Source: CBDCFL01 sp050300875 (GTDB taxonomy: Bacteria; Pseudomonadota; Alphaproteobacteria; Rhodobacterales; Rhodobacteraceae). Taken from it: a stretch of DNA of 25,951 nt. The first letter of the stretch is position 1. Every line of letters begins with the position of its first letter. The translations under genes were made by a program, and so were the position numbers. The notes below the pieces were generated by a model, which saw nothing but the letters and a program-made list of their open reading frames with translations, made no database searches and was not told the DNA's origin. This document shows positions 7,212 to 14,460 of this stretch, piece after piece. Location of the stretch: the NCBI GenBank assembly GCA_050300875.1, contig JBNKYL010000080.1:1-25951 (forward strand). Reading direction: 5' to 3'.

Positions 7212-7552
7212 TCCGGCAGCACCCCTTCGGGGAACTCGTGGCCATCTTCGCCCAACGGCAAATCGGTCTGCCACAGGATATCTTCGAGCCTGAGCTTTCG
7301 GTACAGATGCGGAAACAGGTCACCACCCCGCGACGGTTCCCATTTCAGGTCGTCGCCCAGCCCGTCCGTTTCCAGGGCCAGGATCGCCAGCCCTTCTTCG
7401 CCCGCGAAATAGCGCGCAACCGTTTCGGCCACCTGCGCCCCAGTTGACAGGTGAACATATCCATCCTGCCGGTCAATCGGTGCGCCTTCGGTCTGACCCT
7501 GATCGCACAGTTCAGCCCATTCGTCGGCGCGGAATATCTTGTAGATCTGCAT
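7208..7552 (-). CDS. DUF952-family protein
   Basis: A 114-residue cytoplasmic protein starting MQIYKIFRADEWAELCDQG. It contains APIDRQDGYVHLSTGAQVAETVARYF, the DUF952 hallmark, and a C-terminal LYRKLRLEDILW. The function of the family is unestablished. It precedes pyrD and overlaps it by ATGA, forming DUF952-pyrD-arsC with coupled translation. The start at 7552 is chosen because the fold begins there and AGG is present, though close to the ATG. An in-frame start at 7588 would add 12 residues of no recognisable character. Confidence 0.85.
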   Translation of the reverse strand: MQIYKIFRADEWAELCDQGQTEGAPIDRQDGYVHLSTGAQVAETVARYFAGEEGLAILALETDGLGDDLKWEPSRGGDLFPHLYRKLRLEDILWQTDLPLGEDGHEFPEGVLPE

Positions 7553-7751
7553 AACCTGCGGGATGGACCCATTGCGGGGACGCGTCAAGCCTTTGCCGTC
7601 ACGGACGTCATGGCCTTGTTACAATGGCTTAATATTGCGCCGGTACGGAAACTTGACCTTCGCAGGCAAATTTTCCCCCTGGCACCTATCTGGACAGCCG
7701 CACGCAGCAATGCCAAGCTGACCAACATCCAACCTGGGAGACTCAGAAAAA

Positions 7752-9311
7752 ATGAAAACACGCATCCTTTGTTCGGCTGCGGCGCTTGCGCTTTCCACAG
7801 GCGTGGCGCAGGCCGATTTCGCCCTGACCATTCTGCACACCAATGATTTCCATGCCCGTTTCGAACCGATCAGCCGGTTTGATTCCGGCTGCTCGGAAGA
7901 TGACAACATGGCCGGGTCCTGCTTTGGCGGATCGGCGCGCCTGATGTCGGCCATCGAGGCCGCGCGCAGCCGTGCCGTGAACTCGATTCTCGTCGATGGC
8001 GGCGACCAGTTCCAGGGCACGCTGTTCTACACCTATTACAAGGGCGCGCTGGCGGCCGAGATGATGAACAAGATGGGCTATGACGCGATGACCGTGGGCA
8101 ACCACGAATTTGACGACGGCCCCGAAGTGCTGCGCGGCTTCATGGATGCGGTCGATTTCCCGGTCCTGATGTCCAACGCCGATGTATCTGGCGAAGAAAT
8201 GCTGGCCGGCGCGCTGGAGAAATCCAAGATAATCGACGTGAACGGCACCAAGATCGGCCTGATCGGCCTGACCCCGCGTGACACGGACGAATTGGCCAGC
8301 CCTGGCCCGAACGTGATTTTCACCGATCCGGTCGACGCCGTTCAGGGCGAGGTTGACCTGCTGACTGCAGCCGGTGTGAACAAGATCGTCGTGCTGTCGC
8401 ATTCGGGCTACAACACCGACATCCGCGTGGCCGAAAACACCACCGGCGTCGATGTCATCGTGGGTGGACATACCAACACCCTGTTGTCGAATGTAAACGA
8501 CCGTGCAGAAGGCCCGTACCCCACCATGGTCGGGACGACAGCGATCGTGTCGGCCTATGCCTATGGCAAGTTCCTGGGTGAACTGAACGTGGTCTTCGAT
8601 GATGACGGTGTGATCACGTCCGCCGTGGGCGAACCGCTGTTGCTGGACCGTTTCGTCGCGGAAGATGCTGACACCAAGGCGCGCATCGCTGAAGCCGCCC
8701 AACCGTTGGACGAAATCCGCAACCGTGTCGTGGCCGAAACTGCCGCAGCGATCGACGGCGAACGCGGGTCCTGCCGGGCGATGGAATGCTCGATGGGCAA
8801 CATCATCGCCGACGCAATGCTGGACCGCGTGAAGAGCCAGGGCATCGAGATCGCCATCCAGAATGGCGGTGGCATCCGTGCTTCGATCGACCAGGGTGAG
8901 GTGACGATGGGCGAGGTGCTGACCGTGCTGCCCTTCCAGAACACGCTGTCGACCTTCCACGTGTCGGGTGCGACCATCGTCGAAGCGCTGGAAAACGGCG
9001 TCAGCCAGCATGAGGAAGGCGCAGGCCGCTTCCCGCAGGTGGCGGGCATGACCTTTACCTTCGATGTCAGCCAGCCGGCCGGTAGCCGGGTGTCCGACGT
9101 GATGGTCGGCGGCGCGCCGATTGATCTGGACAAGATGTATGGTGTTGTTTCCAACAACTTCGTCCGCAATGGTGGTGACGGCTACAACATGTTTGTGAAT
9201 GCCGAAAACGCTTATGACTTCGGGCCCGATCTGGCCGATGTCACGGCGGAATACATGGCCAAGATGGGCCCGGTCACGCCCTATCTGGATGGCTGTATAA
9301 CCGCCAAGTAA
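7752..9311 (+). CDS. Secreted 5'-nucleotidase / bifunctional metallophosphatase (UshA-like)
   Basis: A 519-residue protein with a Sec signal peptide (residues 1-21, MKTRILCSAAALALSTGVAQA), so periplasmic. The calcineurin-like metallophosphatase domain has ILHTNDFHARFEP, VDGGDQFQGT, VGNHEFDDGP, VLSHSGYNTD and VGGHTN, which supply the dinuclear metal ligands. The C-terminal 5'-nucleotidase domain (about 330-500) has QNGGGIRASIDQGEVTMGEVLTVLPFQN and NFVRNGGDGYNMF. It probably releases phosphate and nucleosides from extracellular nucleotides. GGGAG lies about 11 bases before the ATG. The 199-base gap upstream (7553-7751) must hold its promoter, but no confident -35/-10 pair was found. Two hairpins follow the gene. 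Confidence 0.93.
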   Translation: MKTRILCSAAALALSTGVAQADFALTILHTNDFHARFEPISRFDSGCSEDDNMAGSCFGGSARLMSAIEAARSRAVNSILVDGGDQFQGTLFYTYYKGALAAEMMNKMGYDAMTVGNHEFDDGPEVLRGFMDAVDFPVLMSNADVSGEEMLAGALEKSKIIDVNGTKIGLIGLTPRDTDELASPGPNVIFTDPVDAVQGEVDLLTAAGVNKIVVLSHSGYNTDIRVAENTTGVDVIVGGHTNTLLSNVNDRAEGPYPTMVGTTAIVSAYAYGKFLGELNVVFDDDGVITSAVGEPLLLDRFVAEDADTKARIAEAAQPLDEIRNRVVAETAAAIDGERGSCRAMECSMGNIIADAMLDRVKSQGIEIAIQNGGGIRASIDQGEVTMGEVLTVLPFQNTLSTFHVSGATIVEALENGVSQHEEGAGRFPQVAGMTFTFDVSQPAGSRVSDVMVGGAPIDLDKMYGVVSNNFVRNGGDGYNMFVNAENAYDFGPDLADVTAEYMAKMGPVTPYLDGCITAK

Positions 9312-9325
9312 GGTTGCCAAAATGT

Positions 9326-9346
9326 GAGGGGCCGTCCCGGCCCCTC
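9326..9346. terminator. GC-rich hairpin after the nucleotidase gene
   Basis: GAGGGGCCG and CGGCCCCTC form a perfect 9-base stem with a 3-base loop, starting 14 bases after the stop. There is no T run after it, so it may be an mRNA 3'-end stabiliser or work together with the terminator that follows. Confidence 0.6.
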
Positions 9347-9360
9347 GCATTCCCAATGTC

Positions 9361-9388
9361 AAAACCCGCCCGTTTCGGGCGGGTTTTT
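9361..9388 (+). terminator. Rho-independent terminator
   Basis: AAAACCCGCCCG and CGGGCGGGTTTT form a 12-base perfect stem around TTT, ending in a run of five T. The A run at the 5' side means it could also work in the opposite direction, but the gene it serves is the upstream nucleotidase. Confidence 0.9.
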
Positions 9389-9436
9389 CCGTTTTCTGGT
9401 ATTTGAAAACCGGAGAGATGGGATAGATTGTGGCCC

Positions 9437-9745
9437 ATGGACCATCCGTTGATCGACCTGATATCCGCCAAGATCCGCGAAGCCGAGGCGCGGGGCGAGT
9501 TTGACAACCTGCCCGGGGCGGGCAAGCCATTGCCGCATGTCGACAACCCGAAGGATGCGGTGATCGACCGTATCATCAAGGAAGCGGGCGGCGTGCCGGA
9601 ATTCGTGTCCTTGTCAAAGGAAATGGCGCGCTTGCGGGCCGAACTGATCGAGGAAGGCGACCGCGACAGGCGCCAAGCCCTGATGCAGAAGATAGCGGAT
9701 CTGGAACCGCGCCTGGCGCTGGCCAAGGACGCCTATCGCCGCTGA
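9437..9745 (+). CDS. DUF1992 (DnaJ-associated, DNAJC28-type) domain protein
   Basis: A 102-residue protein beginning MDHPLIDLISAKIREAEARGEFDNLPGAGKPLPH, the core of the DUF1992 domain that is found in eukaryotes in DNAJC28. The rest is helical and charged (EMARLRAELIEEGDRDRRQALMQKIADLE). No J domain is present. The function is unknown; a chaperone-related role is only by association. The ATG at 9437 gives the family N-terminus. A TTG at 9428 is better spaced from a GGGA and would add three residues, so the start is uncertain. It converges with, and overlaps by 13 bases, the next gene. Confidence 0.85.
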   Translation: MDHPLIDLISAKIREAEARGEFDNLPGAGKPLPHVDNPKDAVIDRIIKEAGGVPEFVSLSKEMARLRAELIEEGDRDRRQALMQKIADLEPRLALAKDAYRR

Positions 9746-9969
9746 CCGGACCACGCCATTTTCATGTAGGCGTCGCCCCGGTCTAATTCGTCCAGCATCT
9801 GCGCGATTCGCTTCTCGCGGGTTTCAGGTCGCTTGGCACGCCCGATCCAGCCCAGGTAATCGTTGCGCTGATAGGGCGGGCGGGCGTCATAGGCGGATTG
9901 CAGACCCTGTGTCGCCAGCCGCAAGGCGATGTCGTCGGGCATGGGATTTTTCGGACGTTGCAATGTCAT
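9733..9969 (-). CDS. Short YdeI/OmpD-associated (OmdA) family protein
   Basis: A 78-residue protein whose centre reads YQRNDYLGWIGRAKRPETREKRIAQMLDEL, the C-terminal motif of the YdeI/OmdA family. Full-length YdeI proteins are usually close to 190 residues, so this is a stand-alone short form. GGGGA lies 7 bases upstream of the ATG at 9969, supporting real translation. It is divergent from the SRAP gene with 38 bases between starts. Family members have been linked to outer-membrane protein expression and bacteriocin protection, but no function can be assigned here. Confidence 0.75.
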   Translation of the reverse strand: MTLQRPKNPMPDDIALRLATQGLQSAYDARPPYQRNDYLGWIGRAKRPETREKRIAQMLDELDRGDAYMKMAWSGQRR

Positions 9970-10007
9970 GGGTTCATCCCCGCGCAGCTCTGCCCTATCC
10001 TTAGCAT

Positions 10008-10676
10008 ATGTGCGGACGTTTTGCAGTCACCTTGCCCCCCGATGCCATGGCGCAGCTGTTCGATGCGGCACCCGCCAATGACCTGCCTTCTGTTCCGAAT
10101 TACAACGTATGTCCGACGACCCAGATCCATGTCGTGCGCGCCGCGCAGGATGCGCGGGCACTGGTCGCCATGCGCTGGGGGTTCTTGCCTCGCTGGTACA
10201 AGTCGCCCACGGACGGGCCGCTGTTGATCAATGCGCGCGCCGACACGATTGCCGAAAAGCCCGCCTTTCGCGATGCCTGCCGCACCCGGCGCTGCCTGAT
10301 CCCGGCCACCGGGTTCTATGAATGGCACCGCGACGGGGAAAAGCCATTGCCGTGGTATATCCATCGCGCCGACGGGCAGCCGCTTGCCTTTGCCGGTATC
10401 TGGCAGGATTGGGAACAGGGCGGCGACAGGCTGACGACCTGTGCAATCGTGACCACCGATGCCAATGCGCCGATGTCGGCGATCCACCACCGGATGCCGG
10501 TGATCGTCGAACCTAGTGACTGGGGCAAGTGGCTGGGCGAAGAGGGTAAGGGCGCGGCTGTGCTGATGCGACCTGCCGCCGATGACGTTCTGCGATTTCA
10601 TCGCGTCGGCACGGCCGTCAATTCCAACCGCGCCAGCGGGCCGGAGCTGATCGAAGAACTTGCAGACGGGGACTGA
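10008..10676 (+). CDS. SOS response-associated peptidase-like protein (SRAP; YedK/HMCES)
   Basis: A 222-residue protein that senses abasic sites in single-stranded DNA. The catalytic Cys2 (MCGRFAV) forms a stable thiazolidine link with the abasic site. Other conserved elements are present: NYNVCPT, RWGFLPRWYK, INARADTIAEKPAFRDA, RRCLIPATGFYEW with the catalytic Glu, and SAIHHRMPVIV with the catalytic His. The protein must start at this ATG so that processing exposes Cys2. No Shine-Dalgarno is visible before it; a TATCCT at 9996-10001 would be a correctly placed -10 for a leaderless transcript. No LexA-type operator was recognised. Confidence 0.96.
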   Translation: MCGRFAVTLPPDAMAQLFDAAPANDLPSVPNYNVCPTTQIHVVRAAQDARALVAMRWGFLPRWYKSPTDGPLLINARADTIAEKPAFRDACRTRRCLIPATGFYEWHRDGEKPLPWYIHRADGQPLAFAGIWQDWEQGGDRLTTCAIVTTDANAPMSAIHHRMPVIVEPSDWGKWLGEEGKGAAVLMRPAADDVLRFHRVGTAVNSNRASGPELIEELADGD

Positions 10677-10785
10677 TTGCACCGCTCCGCGCTAAAGCAC
10701 CTTCTTTGAATTTCACAAGCGATTTCATTTGGAAAGCCCGGGCGAACGCGGTTTGATGGGGCTAAACCAAACGGATTTCTTGCCC

Positions 10786-11601
10786 ATGACCGATTACCAT
10801 GTTGTCAAAGGCGGCCTGCCCGGACAGAGCGATCTGATGACCGGGCGGTCGGTCTTTACCCCGGCCTATGCCTTTCTGCCGCGCGGGGTCATGCGCGATA
10901 TCGTGACGTCGGCCCTGCCGTTCTGGCGGGGCGCCCGGTTCTGGGTCATCGCCCGGCCCATGTCGGGATTTTCGGAAACCTTTTCGCATTACATCGCCGA
11001 CCTGTCCCCGGGGGGGGGGACGGAACGGGACGAAGGCGAGCCTGGTATTCAGTCGGCGATCTTCGTGACCGGCGGGGCGATGCGGATGGAAACGGGCGGG
11101 CAGGCGCATGACCTGGTCCCGGGCGATTTCATCTATCTGCCGCCGGGTCAGGGATGGTCGGTCCAGGCAGACGCAGGCGCGCAGTTCCATTGGATTCGAA
11201 AGAAGTATCAGGCGGTCGAAGGGCTGGATGTGCCGGACCCGTTCAAGGCCAACGATGCGGCGATCGCCCCCGCGACGATGCCTGACACAGATGGTCGCTG
11301 GGCCACCACGCGGTTCATGGACCCTGCCGATCTGCGTCACGACATGCATATCACCATCGTCACCCTGCAACCCGGCGCGGTCATTCCGTTCGAGGAAACC
11401 CATGTCATGGAACACGGGCTTTACGTGTTGCAGGGCAAGGGCGTCTACAAGCTCAACCAGGACTGGGTCGAGGTCGAGGCGGGCGACTATATGTGGCTGC
11501 GCGCCTTTTGCCCGCAAGCCTGTTACGCTGGCGGGCCGGGGCCGTTTCGCTATCTGCTTTACAAGGATGTGAACCGGCACATGCCGCTTTCTTTCGGCTG
11601 A
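10786..11601 (+). CDS. uglY: (S)-ureidoglycine aminohydrolase (bicupin)
   Basis: A 271-residue double-cupin enzyme of the AllE/YlbA type that hydrolyses (S)-ureidoglycine to (S)-ureidoglycolate and ammonia, normally with Mn2+. The N-terminal motif is LPRGVMRDIVTSALPFWRGARFWVIARPMSGFSETFSHYI. The second cupin has ITIVTLQPGAVIPFEETHVMEHGLYVLQGKG and VEAGDYMWLRAFCPQACYAGG, with Glu and His ligands. Length is close to E. coli AllE (261). The start at 10786 (MTDYHVVKGG) is preferred by family N-terminus; ATG 10756 and TTG 10729 are in frame. A run of ten G at 11010-11019 lies in the coding sequence. It is upstream of the other purine genes but on the opposite strand from allA and puuE. Confidence 0.92.
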   Translation: MTDYHVVKGGLPGQSDLMTGRSVFTPAYAFLPRGVMRDIVTSALPFWRGARFWVIARPMSGFSETFSHYIADLSPGGGTERDEGEPGIQSAIFVTGGAMRMETGGQAHDLVPGDFIYLPPGQGWSVQADAGAQFHWIRKKYQAVEGLDVPDPFKANDAAIAPATMPDTDGRWATTRFMDPADLRHDMHITIVTLQPGAVIPFEETHVMEHGLYVLQGKGVYKLNQDWVEVEAGDYMWLRAFCPQACYAGGPGPFRYLLYKDVNRHMPLSFG

Positions 11602-11651
11602 TAGCGGGTCTGGCAACGGCCCGGGGTCCGAAATGGAAGCCTGCGCGGCTG

Positions 11652-12428
11652 TCACTCGTCGGTGCAGAGATAGGCGCTCCCATCCGGCAACTGGCACAGA
11701 GTGTCGAAATAGGATGCATCCAACCGCTGATTCCCGCGCAGCTTGTGGGTCTGGTCTTCCAAGTCCAGAAAGGCCGAACAGGCCGCGTCCCGATAGGCGC
11801 TGACGCGGGGCTTGTTGACGTACCACTGACTGAATGCCGCCGTGGCCGCCGCCGAAAGATCGCCGTCCTGCCCCGCCCGCGCCGCGAAGGCTTCGGCGAT
11901 GTCGCGCTGCATGGGCCAGGCCGACAGCGCGTCCCACAAGTCGGGCAGCCCGTTTTCGCGCAATGTCCAGGCCACGACTAGGCTCGTCGCGCTGGCATCT
12001 GCCTCCATCGCGAAGATGGCGCGCGCATGTTCTTCCATCGACAGGTCGGGTGCCGGACAGGTGCCGACGTCATATTGGCGGACATGGACAAGCTCGTGAA
12101 CCAAAATGGCGCTCTGCAGCGGCAGGTCGTGGCTGCCGTCAATCACGATCCGTTTGCTTTCGGGTTCATAGTAGCCTTCGGTCGTCAGCATTTTGACCGC
12201 TACGCACAACTCCTGCCCGCGCCCGGTCAGCCAGCTCAAAAAACCCGGGAACTCCTGGAATACCGGTTCGGTTGCAGCAACCAGGGCCGCGACCCGATCC
12301 GGATGGTTAAAAGGTTCTTGGCCGCATTCCATCTGTTGCGCGGCCAGCGCGTTGGGGGCCAACAGCGCCAAGGTGCAAGACCAGACCAGTCTGCCGCCCA
12401 ACTTTATCGCCCGGCCCAGGATTCCCAT
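11652..12428 (-). CDS. Predicted exported zinc metallopeptidase (HExxH), uncharacterised
   Basis: A 258-residue protein with an N-terminal signal-like segment (MGILGRAIKLGGRLVWSCTLALLAPNALA), so probably periplasmic. The motif HELVHVRQYD, with HELVH at 111-115, supplies two His and the catalytic Glu of a zincin. A downstream EADASATSLVVAW offers a third Glu ligand. Cys residues (MECGQEP, ELCVAV, GTCPAPD, CQLPDGSAYLC) could form disulfides. It fits one of the DUF-numbered putative metallopeptidases of Roseobacters. The start at 12428 is chosen to give the signal peptide; a longer frame to 12485 adds no recognisable sequence. It follows the permease on the same strand after a hairpin, so it is probably a separate unit. 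Its substrate is unknown. Confidence 0.75.
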   Translation of the reverse strand: MGILGRAIKLGGRLVWSCTLALLAPNALAAQQMECGQEPFNHPDRVAALVAATEPVFQEFPGFLSWLTGRGQELCVAVKMLTTEGYYEPESKRIVIDGSHDLPLQSAILVHELVHVRQYDVGTCPAPDLSMEEHARAIFAMEADASATSLVVAWTLRENGLPDLWDALSAWPMQRDIAEAFAARAGQDGDLSAAATAAFSQWYVNKPRVSAYRDAACSAFLDLEDQTHKLRGNQRLDASYFDTLCQLPDGSAYLCTDE

Positions 12429-12512
12429 TTTCAGAAAGCATCCCCCATGCGACCCATTTTTGCATGGTGTGCCGCCCGGCCGCAAATGGTTCGTGGACAG
12501 GATGATGCGAAA

Positions 12513-12532
12513 CGGGGCCCCGAAGGGCCCCG
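12513..12532 (-). terminator. Hairpin terminator after the NCS2 permease
   Basis: CGGGGCCC and GGGCCCCG pair as an 8-base stem. On the minus strand the loop is TTCG, a very stable tetraloop, followed by TTT. It lies 23 bases past the permease stop and before the metallopeptidase gene. The T tail is short, so termination may be partial. Confidence 0.65.
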
Positions 12533-12555
12533 CACCTTGTCAGTGTCCGGCTGGA

Positions 12556-13914
12556 TCAGTCCGCCAATTCTTCCGGCAGGATCAGGTTCAGCACGATGGC
12601 GATGATCGCCGCCGGCAGCAGGCCGGAGGTCAGCAGGATCTTGAGTGTCGGCCCAAGATGCTGAAGCGCCGAGGGTTCAAGTTGCAGGCCGAACCCGACC
12701 GACAGCGAGATGGCGAAGATCACCATGTTGCGACGGTTCCAGTTCACGTCCGCCAGCATCGAAATGCCTGCTGCGGCAATCATGCCGAACATCACGATCA
12801 CGCCGCCGCCCAGCACGTGGATCGGCACCGTGTTGATGATCGCGCCGACCTTGGGGATCAGCCCGCAGACGATCAGGAAGATCGCGCCGATGGTCACGAC
12901 ATGGCGGCTCATCACGCCGGTCATGGCAACAAGGCCGACATTCTGGCTGAACGAGGTGTTGGGCAGGCCGCCGAAGACACCGGCTATGGCCGTGCCCAGA
13001 CCGTCGGCAAAGGTCGCACCGGCGATTTCCTTGTCGGTCGCTTCGCGGCCAGCGCCGCCCTTGGTGATGCCGGACGTGTCGCCCACGGTTTCAACGGCAG
13101 AAACGAAGGCCATCAGGCACATGCCGATGATGATCGCCCAGTTCCATTCGAACCCGTATTTGAACGGCATCGGCAGGTCGAACATGGCTGCTCGGCCGAC
13201 ATTGGCAAAGCTGACCTGGCCCATAAGCATGGCAACGACATAGCCCGCGATGATGCCGATCAGCACCGCCGCGACAGCTGCGAAGCCGCGCATGAAGAAC
13301 TTGATGCCCAGGGTGACCACGATGACGACCAGCGCGGGGAACCAGTATTGCAGCGTCCCGAAATCCTCGGTCCCCATCTTCGGCACGCCGCCCGCGGCGT
13401 ATTGGATGCCGACCCGCACCAGAGCCAGCCCGATCATCAGAACCACAAGGCCCGTCACCAATGGTGGCAAGGCAAAGCGGATACGCCCGATGAAGAAGCC
13501 AAGGCAGAAGTGGAAGAGGCCGCCGATCAGAACCCCGGTCATCAGCCCGCCCAGACCGGCCACGCCCATGCCGGCAACCGCCGGGATCATCACCGGGATA
13601 AAGGCAAATGATGTACCCTGCACGATCGGCAGGCGTGCGCCCACGGGCCCGAAGCCGATGGTTTGGAACAAGGTCGCGATGCCTGCGAACAGCATCGACA
13701 TCTGGATCATGTAGTTCATGTCGGGGAAGCCCAACGCCCCCTGATCGGACCCGAACCCGATGCCCGCGGCGCCGCAGACGATGATGGCCGGTGTGACGTT
13801 CGATGCGAACATCGCCAGCACATGCTGGATGCCAAGGGGCACGGCCTGGCCCAATGGTGGTGTGTAATTTGGATCGCGCAGTTGTTCCGGCGTTCCGATT
13901 GATGCGTCAGCCAT
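12556..13914 (-). CDS. NCS2 nucleobase:cation symporter, probable urate/xanthine permease
   Basis: A 452-residue inner-membrane symporter. The TM1 QH motif (Q30-H31 in PLGIQHVLAMFASN) is diagnostic of NCS2. QGTSFAFIPVMIP, the substrate-site Glu in FVSAVETVGDTSG, and NTSFSQNVGLVAMTGVMSRHV are also present. The QNxGxxxxTG pattern matches the purine-type signature of UapA and bacterial urate/xanthine carriers, in contrast to uracil carriers such as UraA. AAAGGGA precedes the ATG at 13914. It lies 54 bases downstream of allA on the same strand and so probably belongs to the puuE-allA transcription unit. Choice between urate and xanthine is inferred from the urate catabolic neighbours. Confidence 0.92.
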   Translation of the reverse strand: MADASIGTPEQLRDPNYTPPLGQAVPLGIQHVLAMFASNVTPAIIVCGAAGIGFGSDQGALGFPDMNYMIQMSMLFAGIATLFQTIGFGPVGARLPIVQGTSFAFIPVMIPAVAGMGVAGLGGLMTGVLIGGLFHFCLGFFIGRIRFALPPLVTGLVVLMIGLALVRVGIQYAAGGVPKMGTEDFGTLQYWFPALVVIVVTLGIKFFMRGFAAVAAVLIGIIAGYVVAMLMGQVSFANVGRAAMFDLPMPFKYGFEWNWAIIIGMCLMAFVSAVETVGDTSGITKGGAGREATDKEIAGATFADGLGTAIAGVFGGLPNTSFSQNVGLVAMTGVMSRHVVTIGAIFLIVCGLIPKVGAIINTVPIHVLGGGVIVMFGMIAAAGISMLADVNWNRRNMVIFAISLSVGFGLQLEPSALQHLGPTLKILLTSGLLPAAIIAIVLNLILPEELAD

Positions 13915-13968
13915 GTTTTTCCCTTTCGACTGTCCCTTCGTTGTCGCTGTCCGGGTCTTGGGCCCGGT

Positions 13969-14460
13969 TCAGCCGCTGGTCCCCACAATCGTGATGTCTT
14001 CCTGGAACCAGTATTCCTGCAGGTTGTCACCCGGCCCGATCCGGTCGACCACAGCATAGAGCCCCCGCGCGTCCAACGGCGCAAGAACCCCATGCCAAAC
14101 CCCGCGATGCAGATTTATGCCCTGACCGGGCGCACTGACAAAGGCAACGGGCGTACCGGGCTTGCCGCCGTCATCGGGGGCGACGGTGACAAGCATGGGC
14201 ACGCTATTCATGGGCAGAAAGGCCTGGCTTCCGTCAGGATGCCGTTCCACCATTTCCAGTTTGTAAGGCAGGGCACGCGGTTCGGCATCGAACAGGCTGA
14301 TACCCGCCCGCCCATCGGCGAAATCCATCTGTGCCAGGTCATGGTGACGCCCGCACAGCCCCTGATTGATCAGCTTGGTTGGCGCATCGGCCAGTTCGAT
14401 CACATCCCCAAAGGGCGCGAACCCCTCGCGCGTCAAAGGGGATGCGATGACCCGCGTCAC
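13969..14460 (-). CDS. allA: Ureidoglycolate lyase
   Basis: A 163-residue enzyme that splits (S)-ureidoglycolate into glyoxylate and urea, the last step of allantoin breakdown. Family features are EGFAPFGDVIE, FLPMNSVPMLVTVAP, and the C-terminal INLHRGVWHGVLAPLD with YAVVDRIGPGDNLQEYWF. Length matches E. coli AllA (160). It starts with GTG at 14460, overlapping the stop of puuE-uraD as GTGA, so translation is coupled. Released urea would need a urease, which is not in the window. Confidence 0.95.
   Translation of the reverse strand: MTRVIASPLTREGFAPFGDVIELADAPTKLINQGLCGRHHDLAQMDFADGRAGISLFDAEPRALPYKLEMVERHPDGSQAFLPMNSVPMLVTVAPDDGGKPGTPVAFVSAPGQGINLHRGVWHGVLAPLDARGLYAVVDRIGPGDNLQEYWFQEDITIVGTSG

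Noticed and set aside
7743..9530. A 595-codon open frame on the minus strand opposite the 5'-nucleotidase
   Set aside because: Codon bias of a GC-rich gene leaves the reverse frame open. The translation is His/Arg/Gly-rich with no recognisable domain, and the plus-strand gene is certain.
12193..13611. A 472-codon plus-strand frame opposite the NCS2 permease
   Set aside because: The product is rich in His, Asp and Gln with no domain. It is a shadow of the permease, which has all the NCS2 motifs.
13951..13967. Possible terminator hairpin between allA and the permease (CCGGG...CCCGG)
   Set aside because: The stem is only 5 bases with a 7-base loop and no T tail, and the genes look co-transcribed.
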